Positions 1 through 8,456 of a DNA stretch of 64,000 nucleotides are shown piece after piece. Within the stretch, counting starts at the first letter, position 1, and each line of letters starts with the position of its first letter. Origin of the DNA: Eoetvoesia sp035555955 (GTDB lineage: Bacteria > Pseudomonadota > Gammaproteobacteria > Burkholderiales > Burkholderiaceae_B); the NCBI RefSeq assembly GCF_035555955.1, contig NZ_DATMGA010000019.1, positions 7,331 to 71,330 on the forward strand, in the 5' to 3' direction. A program made the translations under genes and the position numbers. The notes beneath the pieces are model-generated. The model was not told the DNA's origin, did no database searches, and saw only the letters and a list, made by a program, of their open reading frames with translations.

Positions 1-46
1 TCGTGGAGAGTACTTCCTGGTTGTCGATGATCAGTGTGGTTTTCAT
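1..46 (-). CDS. Truncated gene, N-terminal 15 codons only
   Basis: An ATG on the minus strand at 46 opens a frame reading MKTTLIIDNQEVLST to the window edge. A clear AGGAGG ribosome binding site lies 9 bases upstream of the ATG (about 56-61), so this is very probably a real gene start. The N-terminus vaguely resembles that of aldehyde dehydrogenases such as the one at 8457-9908, but 15 residues do not allow a family call. The palindrome at 146-164 lies about 100 bases upstream and may control it. Confidence 0.55.
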   Translation of the reverse strand, partial: MKTTLIIDNQEVLST

Positions 47-774
47 AATGTCGTTCCTCCTGGTTTCATGCCGCTTGACGGCGATGAACCCATTCTAGGG
101 AACCCGGATGCGAGGCAAGAATCTCGGGTTTACCCGCAGCATTTTTTGTTCCAAAGTGGAACAATCCCGGAAGCTTTGGCGAGGCTCGCCGCGGCTGCGG
201 AAAAACGCCCGAGCCTTGGGGGGTGATGGAGAGTCGACGCTCGATGTGCGTCGGTGAGATGTAACAGTCATGGACCCGAGACAGCTCGGTTGTTACAATG
301 GCAATCGAGCCTCGCGGGATTCATGTAATAAATTCCGCAAGATTCACGCCTTCGCGTACCAACGGCCCGCCGCCAAAGGCTGGCGCCTGTCGGAGCGCAT
401 CTTCAGGCCGCTGCACAGCGGCCCGGCTTTTTCAGCCGAACCTTACCAACCAGCCCTCCGGGCTGCGATACATCCGCCGGCTCTTTAGCTGCCGGCACTT
501 GCACCCGATGCAATCGAGCATGGCGCTTTGGCGCCCTTTCAGGTTTTGCATCGTGCATACAAGGGCACCCTGTTTGTGTTCTTCGCGCCAACGCCCGGCG
601 GCCTCAGTCATGAGCCGCTTCCGGGCGGGCGCAGCCATGGCCGCCTTGACGGCGGCCATGGTCTGGGGTTCATGCCGCCCAGCGTTCTCGGACGAAACCG
701 GCATCAATAGTTGTTTATCGCTTACTTCACTACGAACCAGAAAGACAACACTGCTATTCAAGGATTTTCGACGT
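47..774. other. Gene-poor leader, 728 bases
   Basis: No convincing gene was found. The stretch holds the ribosome binding site of the truncated minus-strand gene, a strong palindrome at 146-164, and a looser pair TGTAACA/TGTTACA near 260-298. Open frames on both strands through 300-760 (including a 109-codon minus-strand frame at 432-761) have no recognisable domain and no good ribosome binding site. A decayed gene is possible but cannot be shown. The frame of the downstream symporter stays open upstream to 298, but that extension has no membrane or family character. Confidence 0.5.
146..164. promoter_or_regulatory. Putative operator, perfect inverted repeat
   Basis: TTGTTCCA and TGGAACAA are perfect 8-base arms separated by AAG. 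The site lies about 100 bases upstream of the minus-strand start at 46 and about 610 bases upstream of the symporter. Palindromes with TTCC/GGAA arms of this size are typical of IclR- or LacI-type regulators, but no matching regulator gene is in the window, so the binder is unknown. Confidence 0.45.
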
Positions 775-2466
775 ATGCAAGGGACGGCATTATTTCAGCT
801 TCCTACTTCCACCACCCTGTTGCTGCTGATTGGCTTTTATGTGCTGACATTTCTGATGTCGCTGCTTATAAGCCGGAAGAACGAGAACGTCGACGGCTAT
901 ATGGTTTCCAATAGCGCAGTCGGTTTCAGCCTTTCCGCGGCCAGCATGATTGCAACGTGGATATGGGCCGCGTCGTTCTACGCCAGCGCCAGCGCCGGAT
1001 ATAAGTTCGGCATATCGGGGCCGGTGCATTACGGGCTGTGGGGCGCGCTGATGATACTTTTCATCTACCCGTTCGGCATGCGATTTCGCAAATTGGCGCC
1101 CAGGGCGCATACCCTGGCCGAGATCATGCATGCACGGCATGGCAAATCCAGCCAGATGATATTGGCCGTCTCCAACATTGTCGGCAGTTGCATCAGCCTG
1201 ATGGTCAACTTTACGGCGGCCGGAGCCCTGGTCTCGGTGCTTAGCCCCCTGAGCTTCGTCCAGGGCGTGCTGATCGCCGGTATCGGCACGCTGGCCTACA
1301 CCATCTGGTCGGGGTTCCGGGCGTCGATCATGACCGACTTCGCGCAACTGGCGGCCATGATCGTGGCCGCCGTCGTCATCATTCCGCTGATCTTCTTCAA
1401 TCTGGGCGGGCCGGCCATGCTGGCGGCCAATATCGATCATCTCAGCCTGCAGCAGGCCGATTTCTTTTCCACCAAGGCCTTCCTGGAACAGGGGGCGCCT
1501 TACCTGGTCGCGGTACTGGCCTACGCGGTGGGCAACCAGACCATTGCGCAACGGCTGTTCGCGGTGCGCGAAGACCTGATCAAGCCCACCTTCATTACCG
1601 CCACCATAGGTTATGGCGCGATTGTCATCGGGCTGGGCATGCTGGGGCTGCTGGCGCTGTTCATCGGCCTGGAGCCCATGGATGGAAACCTGAACAACAT
1701 CATCCCGCAAATGGCGTCCACGTACTTGCCGCCGTTCGCCATCGGCCTGTTCTTCATCCTGGTCATCGGCTCTTTGTCCTCTACCGCCGACGCCGATCTT
1801 TGCGCGCTGTCGTCCATCATCATGACCGACATCTACGGCAAGAACCTGGCACGCGGCAAGCCGGATCCCCGGCGCATGTTGTGGTGGGGCCGGTTCAGCA
1901 TGGTCGTGGCGACGATGCTTGGCGTCGTCTTCGCCAGCTTCAAGCTGGATATCCTGATGATGCTGGTGTTTGTCGGCGCCTTGTGGGGAGCCATCGTCTT
2001 TCCCGTCATCATAAGTTTCTACTGGAGCCGGGTAACGAACAAGGCATTCACGTCGGCCGTCGTCTGCGCGGTGGCGCTGTTCGTGGTGGCGCGATTCGGC
2101 CTGCTGCCCATGACCGGGGCGGTGGCGGTGTTCTTCGAAATTCTTGCCGCCGTCGGCGTTGGCGTGGTCGCGGGGCTGATGGCCTTCGGCTTTTTCGGCA
2201 AAAGGGTCGGGCTGTTCCTGGGCATATTGGCTGTCCTGGCCATCTTGCCGTACAGCATCGGCTTCCTGCGTGATTATGCCGTGCTGCTCAGCTCGCTTAC
2301 CGCATACGGGGTTAGCGCCATTGTTTGCGTGGCGGTCACGCTTTGCGGGCGGGAGCATTTCGATTTTGCGCTGCTGGATGAGCGGGTCGTGTCGTTCCAG
2401 GCGGAACATGCCGCCCCGTTGACCGGCTCGCCCTCGGGCGCCGTGCCCGCCGCTGCCCGGGCTTGA
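775..2466 (+). CDS. Sodium:solute symporter (SSS family)
   Basis: This 563-aa integral membrane protein belongs to the SSS superfamily (PutP, ActP and urea/DUR3 type), which imports organic solutes with Na+. The first membrane helix starts at about residue 10, and about 13 hydrophobic segments follow, with the family-like stretch SMIATWIWAASFYASASAGY near residue 58. The ATG at 775 is chosen because an AAGGA box precedes it and it places the usual SSS N-terminus first. The frame stays open upstream to 298, but that extra part looks non-coding. A 43-aa membrane peptide follows 19 bases downstream and is probably co-transcribed. The substrate cannot be read from the sequence. Confidence 0.85.
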   Translation: MQGTALFQLPTSTTLLLLIGFYVLTFLMSLLISRKNENVDGYMVSNSAVGFSLSAASMIATWIWAASFYASASAGYKFGISGPVHYGLWGALMILFIYPFGMRFRKLAPRAHTLAEIMHARHGKSSQMILAVSNIVGSCISLMVNFTAAGALVSVLSPLSFVQGVLIAGIGTLAYTIWSGFRASIMTDFAQLAAMIVAAVVIIPLIFFNLGGPAMLAANIDHLSLQQADFFSTKAFLEQGAPYLVAVLAYAVGNQTIAQRLFAVREDLIKPTFITATIGYGAIVIGLGMLGLLALFIGLEPMDGNLNNIIPQMASTYLPPFAIGLFFILVIGSLSSTADADLCALSSIIMTDIYGKNLARGKPDPRRMLWWGRFSMVVATMLGVVFASFKLDILMMLVFVGALWGAIVFPVIISFYWSRVTNKAFTSAVVCAVALFVVARFGLLPMTGAVAVFFEILAAVGVGVVAGLMAFGFFGKRVGLFLGILAVLAILPYSIGFLRDYAVLLSSLTAYGVSAIVCVAVTLCGREHFDFALLDERVVSFQAEHAAPLTGSPSGAVPAAARA

Positions 2467-2485
2467 TCCAGACAAGGAGATTTCA

Positions 2486-2617
2486 ATGAGTATTTTTGGT
2501 TTGACTGCGTATATCCTGGTGTGGCCGCTGATCTCGGCCGCTGTTCTCGTCGTGCTGCTGGTGGCCCTGGCGCGGGACATGTGGGCGGCGCATAAAAGCG
2601 GCGACGAAATGTTTTAA
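2486..2617 (+). CDS. 43-aa single-span membrane peptide, putative transporter small subunit
   Basis: This short frame starts 19 bases after the symporter stop, with AAGGAG 6 bases before its ATG. It encodes 43 residues with one hydrophobic helix (about residues 5-30, rich in Val, Leu and Ala) and a charged tail ending KSGDEMF. Peptides of this size next to SSS-type transporters are known as putative accessory small subunits. The ribosome binding site, spacing and membrane character support a real gene. Whether it binds the symporter is inference. Confidence 0.7.
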   Translation: MSIFGLTAYILVWPLISAAVLVVLLVALARDMWAAHKSGDEMF

Positions 2618-2831
2618 GAACAATGAGTGGCGGGCGCCGGCATGGCGCGAAGCTTTGCGGCAGAGCCCGGTTTTCGGGGTCTTGCACCGATATTTGCGTC
2701 TTGTCCGGTCCTTCAGCTGCCCCTAAGAATTGTTGCAAAAAAGGCAGTGCTGAAACGCACTAATGCTTGTGCGCATGAAAGCTTCGCGTCAATATACACA
2801 CACCCGTTTTCCTACGAACAGGAGGTGTTCC

Positions 2832-3167
2832 ATGCGTTTTTCGATTCGCGCCGCGGCTTTCGCCGCTGTATTGGGGGGTGTGCTGACCGTTCCCGTCATG
2901 GCCCAGGCGGCCTCCGCCACGGCGGCTCCCGCCAACGGCAAGACGGCCCAGCAACAGCGCATGACAACCTGCAATGCCGAAGCCAAGGGCAAGAAGGGCG
3001 ACGAACGCAAGGCGTTCATGAGCTCCTGCCTGAAGGGCGAGAGCGCAGCCGGCACGAAGCAGCTCAGTTCGTCCCAGCAGCGCATGAAAGACTGCAACGC
3101 CAAAGCCAAGGGCAAAACAGGCGATGACCGCAAGGCATTCATGAGCAGTTGCCTCAAGGCAAAATAA
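2832..3167 (+). CDS. psiF: PsiF-repeat periplasmic protein
   Basis: The product is 111 aa with a cleavable signal peptide (MRFSIRAAAFAAVLGGVLTV, likely cut after AQA). Two tandem PsiF repeats of about 35 residues follow, each with the pattern QQRM-x2-CN-A-AKGK-GD-RKAFMSSCLK. The paired cysteines in each repeat suggest disulfides. PsiF was named in E. coli as phosphate-starvation-inducible; its function is unknown. The start is fixed by AGGAGGT 5 bases upstream of ATG 2832; an in-frame ATG at 2763 is rejected because it would bury the signal peptide. A good terminator follows at 3198-3225. No Pho box was identified. Confidence 0.85.
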   Translation: MRFSIRAAAFAAVLGGVLTVPVMAQAASATAAPANGKTAQQQRMTTCNAEAKGKKGDERKAFMSSCLKGESAAGTKQLSSSQQRMKDCNAKAKGKTGDDRKAFMSSCLKAK

Positions 3168-3197
3168 CTCGTACGCGGGGCGGTCGTTCCCTCCCTG

Positions 3198-3225
3198 ATG
3201 CGCCGGTCACGGCGCATTTTATTTT
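3198..3225 (+). terminator. Rho-independent terminator after psiF
   Basis: ATGCGCCG and CGGCGCAT form a perfect 8-bp stem with a GTCA tetraloop, followed at once by TTTATTTT. It lies 30 bases after the psiF stop. Confidence 0.85.
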
Positions 3226-3372
3226 CAATGCCCTGTTTTTTCAGGATTTTTTGCTGCCCCGGCAGGCGGCCTCGCCCGTATTCATCCCGTGCGCGTGTGG
3301 ATATGTTCGAGGGAAAACGGTGATCCTTGTTATGATTCGGGGTTACCTCATTGTCCTTTTCTCGAGAAACAG

Positions 3373-5241
3373 ATGCCGCAATACCGTTCCCGCACTTCCA
3401 CTCACGGCCGCAATATGGCTGGTGCGCGTGCTCTTTGGCGCGCCACCGGCATGAAAGACGACGACTTCAACAAGCCCATCATTGCCGTCGTCAACTCGTT
3501 CACCCAGTTCGTGCCGGGACACGTGCATCTCAAGGACATGGGGCAGTTGGTTGCGCGCCAGATCGAGCAGGCGGGCGGCGTCGCCAAAGAATTCAACACC
3601 ATTGCCGTGGACGACGGCATTGCCATGGGCCATGGCGGCATGCTGTATTCGCTGCCTTCGCGCGAACTCATCGCCGACTCGGTCGAATACATGGTCAATG
3701 CGCATTGCGCCGACGCCATGGTTTGCATTTCCAATTGCGACAAGATCACCCCGGGCATGCTCATGGCGGCCCTGCGGCTCAATATTCCCGTGGTGTTCGT
3801 GTCGGGCGGCCCGATGGAAGCCGGCAAGATCATCGATCCGTCCAGCAAGAAAGTGGTTCAAAAGCTTGACCTCGTCGATGCCATGGTCAAGGCGGCGGAC
3901 AGCGCCGTCAGCGACGCCGAAGTCGCCCAGATCGAACGCAGCGCCTGTCCGACTTGCGGATCGTGCTCGGGCATGTTCACCGCCAATTCCATGAACTGCC
4001 TTACCGAGGCTCTGGGCTTGTCGCTGCCCGGCAACGGCACGGTGGTGGCCACGCATGCGCGCCGCAAAGGCCTGTTCGAAGAGGCCGGCCGGCTGGTGGT
4101 GGATTTGTGCAGGCGCTATTACGAACACGACGACGATTCGGTCTTGCCGCGCAGCATCGCCACGTTCCAGGCCTTTGAAAACGCCATGGCGCTCGATGTG
4201 TCGATGGGCGGTTCCACCAACACCGTGCTGCACCTGCTGGCGGCGGCGCAAGAGGCGGGCGTCGATTTCACCATGTCGGACATCGACCGCATTTCGCGCC
4301 GGGTTCCGTGCCTGTGCAAGGTGGCGCCGGCCACCGAAAAATACCATATCGAAGACGTGCATCGCGCAGGCGGCATCCTGGCCATTCTGGGCGAACTGGC
4401 CCGCGCCGATCTGCTCAACCTGGATGTCGGCAATGTGCACAGCGGCACGCTGGGCCGGGCCATCTCGACCTGGGACGTAAAAAGCGAGCAGGCCACCGAC
4501 GAAATCCACGATTTCTACATGGCTTCGCCGGGCGGCATTCCCACCCAGGTGGCCTTCAGCCAGGATCGGCAATACGCCACGCTGGATATCGACCGCGAAG
4601 CGGGCTGCATCCGCGACAAGGCGCATGCCTATTCGCAAGACGGCGGCCTGGCTGTGCTGTACGGCAACCTGGCGCCCAACGGCTGCATCGTCAAGACGGC
4701 CGGGGTGGACGAACGCATCCTCAAGTTCACCGGCAAGGCCCGCGTGTACGAAAGCCAGGAAGACTCCGTGGCCGGCATCCTGACCGGCAAGGTCAAGGCC
4801 GGCGACGTGGTCATCATTCGCTACGAGGGCCCCAAGGGCGGGCCGGGCATGCAGGAAATGCTGTACCCCACCTCCTACCTCAAGTCCAAGGGGCTGGGCG
4901 CCAGTTCGGCCTTGCTGACCGACGGCCGCTTCTCGGGCGGCTCGTCCGGACTGGTCATTGGCCATGCCTCGCCCGAAGCGGCGGAGGGCGGCAATATCGG
5001 CCTGGTCAACGACGGCGACACCATTGAAATCGACATTCCCAACCGCAGCATCAACCTGGCGATCAGCGACGACGAGCTGGCGCAGCGCCGCGCCGCCATG
5101 GAAGCGCGCGGCGACAAGGCCTGGCAGCCGGTCAACCGCGAACGGGTGGTGTCGCAGGCTTTGCAGGCATACGCCGCTCTTGCCACCTCGGCCGATCGGG
5201 GCGCGGTGCGCGATGTCAGCCAATTAAGCCGGCGCAAGTAG
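3373..5241 (+). CDS. ilvD: Dihydroxy-acid dehydratase, E. coli-type (long form)
   Basis: This 622-aa protein dehydrates 2,3-dihydroxy-3-methylbutanoate and -pentanoate to the 2-keto acids in valine and isoleucine synthesis. The start MPQYRSRTSTHGRNMAGARALW closely matches the known N-terminus of E. coli IlvD, which fixes ATG 3373 over the in-frame start at 3289. Cluster cysteines lie in NCDK (C122) and CPTCGSCSG (C192, C195, C198). The position where the short [2Fe-2S] class has its first cysteine reads FVPGH here, so this is the E. coli-like, oxygen-labile [4Fe-4S] type. It stands alone, without ilvBNC, and is followed by a strong hairpin and then by a second, different DHAD. Confidence 0.95.
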   Translation: MPQYRSRTSTHGRNMAGARALWRATGMKDDDFNKPIIAVVNSFTQFVPGHVHLKDMGQLVARQIEQAGGVAKEFNTIAVDDGIAMGHGGMLYSLPSRELIADSVEYMVNAHCADAMVCISNCDKITPGMLMAALRLNIPVVFVSGGPMEAGKIIDPSSKKVVQKLDLVDAMVKAADSAVSDAEVAQIERSACPTCGSCSGMFTANSMNCLTEALGLSLPGNGTVVATHARRKGLFEEAGRLVVDLCRRYYEHDDDSVLPRSIATFQAFENAMALDVSMGGSTNTVLHLLAAAQEAGVDFTMSDIDRISRRVPCLCKVAPATEKYHIEDVHRAGGILAILGELARADLLNLDVGNVHSGTLGRAISTWDVKSEQATDEIHDFYMASPGGIPTQVAFSQDRQYATLDIDREAGCIRDKAHAYSQDGGLAVLYGNLAPNGCIVKTAGVDERILKFTGKARVYESQEDSVAGILTGKVKAGDVVIIRYEGPKGGPGMQEMLYPTSYLKSKGLGASSALLTDGRFSGGSSGLVIGHASPEAAEGGNIGLVNDGDTIEIDIPNRSINLAISDDELAQRRAAMEARGDKAWQPVNRERVVSQALQAYAALATSADRGAVRDVSQLSRRK

Positions 5242-5257
5242 CAATCGGCCTTGCCAC

Positions 5258-5296
5258 GAACCAAAGACGGAGCCCCAGCGGCTCCGTCTTTGGTTC
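5258..5296 (+). terminator. Strong hairpin between the two DHAD genes
   Basis: A perfect 17-bp inverted repeat (5258-5274 and 5280-5296) with a 5-base CCAGC loop lies 17 bases after the ilvD stop. The arms end in AACCAAAG/CTTTGGTT. There is no long T tract after it, but stem strength and position fit a transcription terminator or mRNA 3' stabiliser separating the two genes. Confidence 0.75.
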
Positions 5297-5396
5297 AGGG
5301 GGCTGCCCCTGGCGTGTTCCGCTATTCCCTTATTCGCGATCCGGTTGAAAAAAGCGGGGCGTGGTGCGACACTGGATTCTTTTCCGGGAGCCCAGC

Positions 5397-7082
5397 ATGA
5401 CCACGAAGAAGCGTTTGCGATCCGCCAACATCACACAGGGCGCGGCGCGAGCGCCCAACCGCTCCATGTACTACGCGCTGGGCTACAAGGAAGAAGACTT
5501 CATCAAGCCCATGGTGGGCGTGGCCAACGGCCACAGCACCATCACCCCCTGCAACAGCGGCCTGCAGCGCCTGGCCGATGCCGCGGTTCAGGCCATCGAG
5601 CAAAACGGCGGCAATGCCCAGATGTTCGGCACGCCCACCATCTCCGATGGCATGGCCATGGGCACCGAGGGCATGAAGTATTCCCTGGTGTCGCGCGAGG
5701 TCATCGCCGACTGCGTGGAAACCTGTGTCCAGGGTCAATGGATGGACGGCGTGGTGGTCATCGGCGGCTGCGACAAGAACATGCCGGGCGGCATGATGGG
5801 CATGCTGCGCGCCAATGTGCCTTCCATTTACGTGTATGGCGGCACCATATTGCCGGGCCGGCTCAACGGCCAGGATCTGAACATCGTCAGCGTGTTCGAG
5901 GCCGTGGGCGAAAACGCTGCGGGCCGCCTTAGCGACGAGGGCCTCAAGCAGATCGAGCTGCACGCCATTCCGGGGCCGGGCTCCTGCGGCGGCATGTATA
6001 CCGCCAACACCATGAGCTCGTCGTTCGAGGCGCTGGGCATGAGCCTGCCGTACTCGTCCACCATGGCCAATGTGTACGACGAAAAAGTGGAATCGGCGGC
6101 CGAGTCGGCGCGGGTGCTGCTCAAGGCCATCGAGCTCGACCTCAAGCCGCGCGACATCGTCACCCGTAAATCCATTGAAAACGCCGTGGCCGTGGTCATG
6201 GCCATCGGCGGTTCGACCAATGCGGTGCTGCACATCCTGGCCATTGCGCACGCGGCCGGGGTGGAGTGGACCATCGACGATTTCGAGCGCGTGCGCCTGC
6301 GCGTGCCGGTCATCTGCGACCTCAAGCCCAGCGGCCATTACCTGGCGGTCGATTTCCACAAGGCAGGCGGCGTGCCGCAGGTCATGAAGATGCTGCTCAA
6401 TGCGGGGCTCATCCACGGCGACTGCATGACCATCACCGGCAAGACCATGGCCGAACTGCTGGCCGACGTTCCCGATACACCGCCCGCCGGCCAGACCGTC
6501 ATCCGCCCTCTCGACAAACCGTTGTATCCCCAGGGCCACCTGGCCATCCTGAAGGGCAATCTTTCCACCGAAGGCTGCGTGGCCAAGATCACCGGGCTCA
6601 AGAACCCCGCCATGACCGGGCCGGCGCGGGTCTTCGACGACGAGCAAAGCGCGCTGGCCGCCATCCTCGAAGGCCGCATCAAGGCCGGCGACGTCATGGT
6701 GCTGCGCTACCTGGGCCCCAAGGGCGGGCCGGGCATGCCCGAAATGCTGGCGCCCACCAGCGCGCTCGTCGGCAACGGCCTGGGCGATTCGGTCGGCCTC
6801 ATTACCGATGGCCGCTTCTCGGGGGGGACCTGGGGCATGGTGGTGGGGCATGTGGCGCCGGAGGCCGCCGTGGGCGGCTGCATTGCGTTGGTGCACGAAG
6901 GCGATTCCATTACCATCGACGCGCATAAGCACCTGCTTCAGCTCAATGTGCCCGACGAGGAAATCGCCAGGCGAAGAGCGGCCTGGAAAGCGCCGGCGCC
7001 GCGCTATACGCGGGGCGTGCAGGCCAAGTTCGCGAATAACTGCTCGACGGCCAGCACCGGGGCGGTGCTGGACAATTTTTAG
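5397..7082 (+). CDS. ilvD: Second dihydroxy-acid dehydratase, short three-cysteine form
   Basis: This 561-aa IlvD/Edd-family dehydratase belongs to the shorter class seen in plants and Mycobacterium. Three cysteines sit where the [2Fe-2S] ligands of that class lie: ITPCNSG (C52), GGCDKNMPGG (C125) and GPGSCGGMYTANTM (C197). C52 is absent from the neighbouring ilvD, so the two proteins are different classes and not a recent duplication. The ATG at 5397 begins MTTKKRLRSANITQG; an in-frame ATG at 5361 would add 12 unlikely residues. It may give oxygen-resistant branched-chain amino acid synthesis, or act on sugar acids; the family alone cannot decide. It is convergent with the MFS gene that ends at 7092. 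Confidence 0.88.
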   Translation: MTTKKRLRSANITQGAARAPNRSMYYALGYKEEDFIKPMVGVANGHSTITPCNSGLQRLADAAVQAIEQNGGNAQMFGTPTISDGMAMGTEGMKYSLVSREVIADCVETCVQGQWMDGVVVIGGCDKNMPGGMMGMLRANVPSIYVYGGTILPGRLNGQDLNIVSVFEAVGENAAGRLSDEGLKQIELHAIPGPGSCGGMYTANTMSSSFEALGMSLPYSSTMANVYDEKVESAAESARVLLKAIELDLKPRDIVTRKSIENAVAVVMAIGGSTNAVLHILAIAHAAGVEWTIDDFERVRLRVPVICDLKPSGHYLAVDFHKAGGVPQVMKMLLNAGLIHGDCMTITGKTMAELLADVPDTPPAGQTVIRPLDKPLYPQGHLAILKGNLSTEGCVAKITGLKNPAMTGPARVFDDEQSALAAILEGRIKAGDVMVLRYLGPKGGPGMPEMLAPTSALVGNGLGDSVGLITDGRFSGGTWGMVVGHVAPEAAVGGCIALVHEGDSITIDAHKHLLQLNVPDEEIARRRAAWKAPAPRYTRGVQAKFANNCSTASTGAVLDNF

Positions 7083-7091
7083 CGTGCGAGG

Positions 7092-8366
7092 CTATGCCGT
7101 GGCGGCCAGCGGGCCGCGCGGCCTCGGCCGCAGGGTTCGCCACAGCAAGGTTCCGACGATGATCAGGTTCAGCAGGTTCCAGCCTATGCCATTCAGAAAG
7201 GCGGCCTGATACGACCCCGTCAGGTCGAAGACCTTGCCCGACATCCATCCGCCCAGGGCCATGCCCAGCAAGGTGGCCGAAATGACGGTGCCGGTGCGGG
7301 CGCCGGCCTCTTCGGGCCGGAAGTGTTCGCGCACGATAATGGCGTAGGCCGGGACGATGCCGCCCTGGAACAGGCCGAACAGCGCGGCAATAACGTATAG
7401 CGAAACCAGCCCGTCGAACGGCAGGAACAGCACCAGGGCCACGGTTTGCAGGGCCGAACCCAGCAGCAGGGTGCGCAGGCCGCCGATGCGGTCGCAGATG
7501 GCGCCCGAGACCAGGCGGCTGACGATGCCGCAGACCAGCATGAGCGACAGCATTTCGGCGCCGCGTGCCGCGCCATAGCCCAGGTCGGAACAGTACGCAA
7601 CGATATGGACTTGCGGCATGGCCATGGCCACGCAGCAGCCCACTCCGGCTACGCACAACAGGAATTGCGCCGTGGCCGGGCTGAGCCCGAACGGGCGCTG
7701 GGACGGCGCGGCATGGGCTCCGGCGGCAGCAGCCCGCCCAGAGCCGGGCGAGGCGAGGGCCACCGAAACGGAAGGCGGCCTGCGATGCATGAGCAGGGCC
7801 AGGCCGGCCATGGCGACGAAGCTGAACAGGCCCATGTAGATATAGGTCTGGCGCCATCCCAGGTCGTAGATGAAGTGCTGGACGATGGGAGGCCAGATGG
7901 CGCCGCTCAAGTAGTTGCCGCTGGCGCATACCGCCACCGCGATGCCGCGCCGGCGCGCGAACCACAGCGATGTGTCGGCGATGAGGGGCGCGAACGACGC
8001 CGAGCAGCCCGCAAAGCCCATGAGTGCGCCGTGCACCAGGGCGAAGACCCAGATATTGCCGGCCGCGGCGGCCAAGGCGTAGCCCAGCCCCACGCCGACG
8101 GCGCCGATCAGCAGCGGCACCATGACGCCGTAGCGGTCGGCCAGCCAGCCCATGACCATGCCGCCCAGGCCGAAACCTATCATCAGCAGGGTGTAGGGCA
8201 AGGACGCGGCAGCCCGGTCCACGCCGAAATCGGCCTGCACCGAGGGCAGCACCACGGCAATGACGTACATGGCGCTGCTGCCCAGGGTAATGAGGGCCAG
8301 CGTGACGACGAGCCGGAAGACGGCATAGGGCGAATCGGGAAGCGGAGCGGACGCGGCGGCTGTCAT
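7092..8366 (-). CDS. MFS transporter (monocarboxylate/OFA-like)
   Basis: This 424-aa major facilitator protein has about 12 membrane helices. An intracellular-loop motif GWLADRYGVMVPL lies after helix 2 and a long central loop is rich in Ala and Pro. It resembles oxalate/formate antiporter and monocarboxylate carriers, which supports an organic-acid substrate, but the exact substrate is unknown. It lies 90 bases downstream of the aldehyde dehydrogenase on the same strand, so the two are probably co-transcribed. No Shine-Dalgarno box precedes the ATG at 8366 (the upstream bases are C-rich), so the start is less sure than the gene. Confidence 0.8.
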   Translation of the reverse strand: MTAAASAPLPDSPYAVFRLVVTLALITLGSSAMYVIAVVLPSVQADFGVDRAAASLPYTLLMIGFGLGGMVMGWLADRYGVMVPLLIGAVGVGLGYALAAAAGNIWVFALVHGALMGFAGCSASFAPLIADTSLWFARRRGIAVAVCASGNYLSGAIWPPIVQHFIYDLGWRQTYIYMGLFSFVAMAGLALLMHRRPPSVSVALASPGSGRAAAAGAHAAPSQRPFGLSPATAQFLLCVAGVGCCVAMAMPQVHIVAYCSDLGYGAARGAEMLSLMLVCGIVSRLVSGAICDRIGGLRTLLLGSALQTVALVLFLPFDGLVSLYVIAALFGLFQGGIVPAYAIIVREHFRPEEAGARTGTVISATLLGMALGGWMSGKVFDLTGSYQAAFLNGIGWNLLNLIIVGTLLWRTLRPRPRGPLAATA

Positions 8367-8456
8367 GGGAGGCTTTATGGTGCGGATGCTGCGGGGCTGG
8401 TCGAACCCGGCGCAGGCCTTCCGCAGCGGCGGGGGAGGCTTGCGCCGGGCGTGGGT

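Noticed and set aside
432..761. 109-codon minus-strand frame in the leader region
   Set aside because: I saw no domain, transposase motif or ribosome binding site that would support a gene.
298..774. 159-codon N-terminal extension of the symporter
   Set aside because: The added residues have no membrane or family character and a better ribosome binding site precedes ATG 775.
790..2580. 596-codon open frame on the minus strand
   Set aside because: It is the antisense shadow of the SSS symporter, full of His, Gln, Arg and Asp in low-complexity order, as is usual opposite GC-rich membrane protein genes.
2618..2831. Possible Pho box upstream of psiF
   Set aside because: The name psiF suggests phosphate control, but no pair of CTGTCAT-like repeats could be found by eye.
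3343..6932. Long minus-strand frames opposite both DHAD genes
   Set aside because: Both DHAD proteins on the plus strand are full length with all motifs; the opposite frames are Gly/His/Arg-rich shadows.
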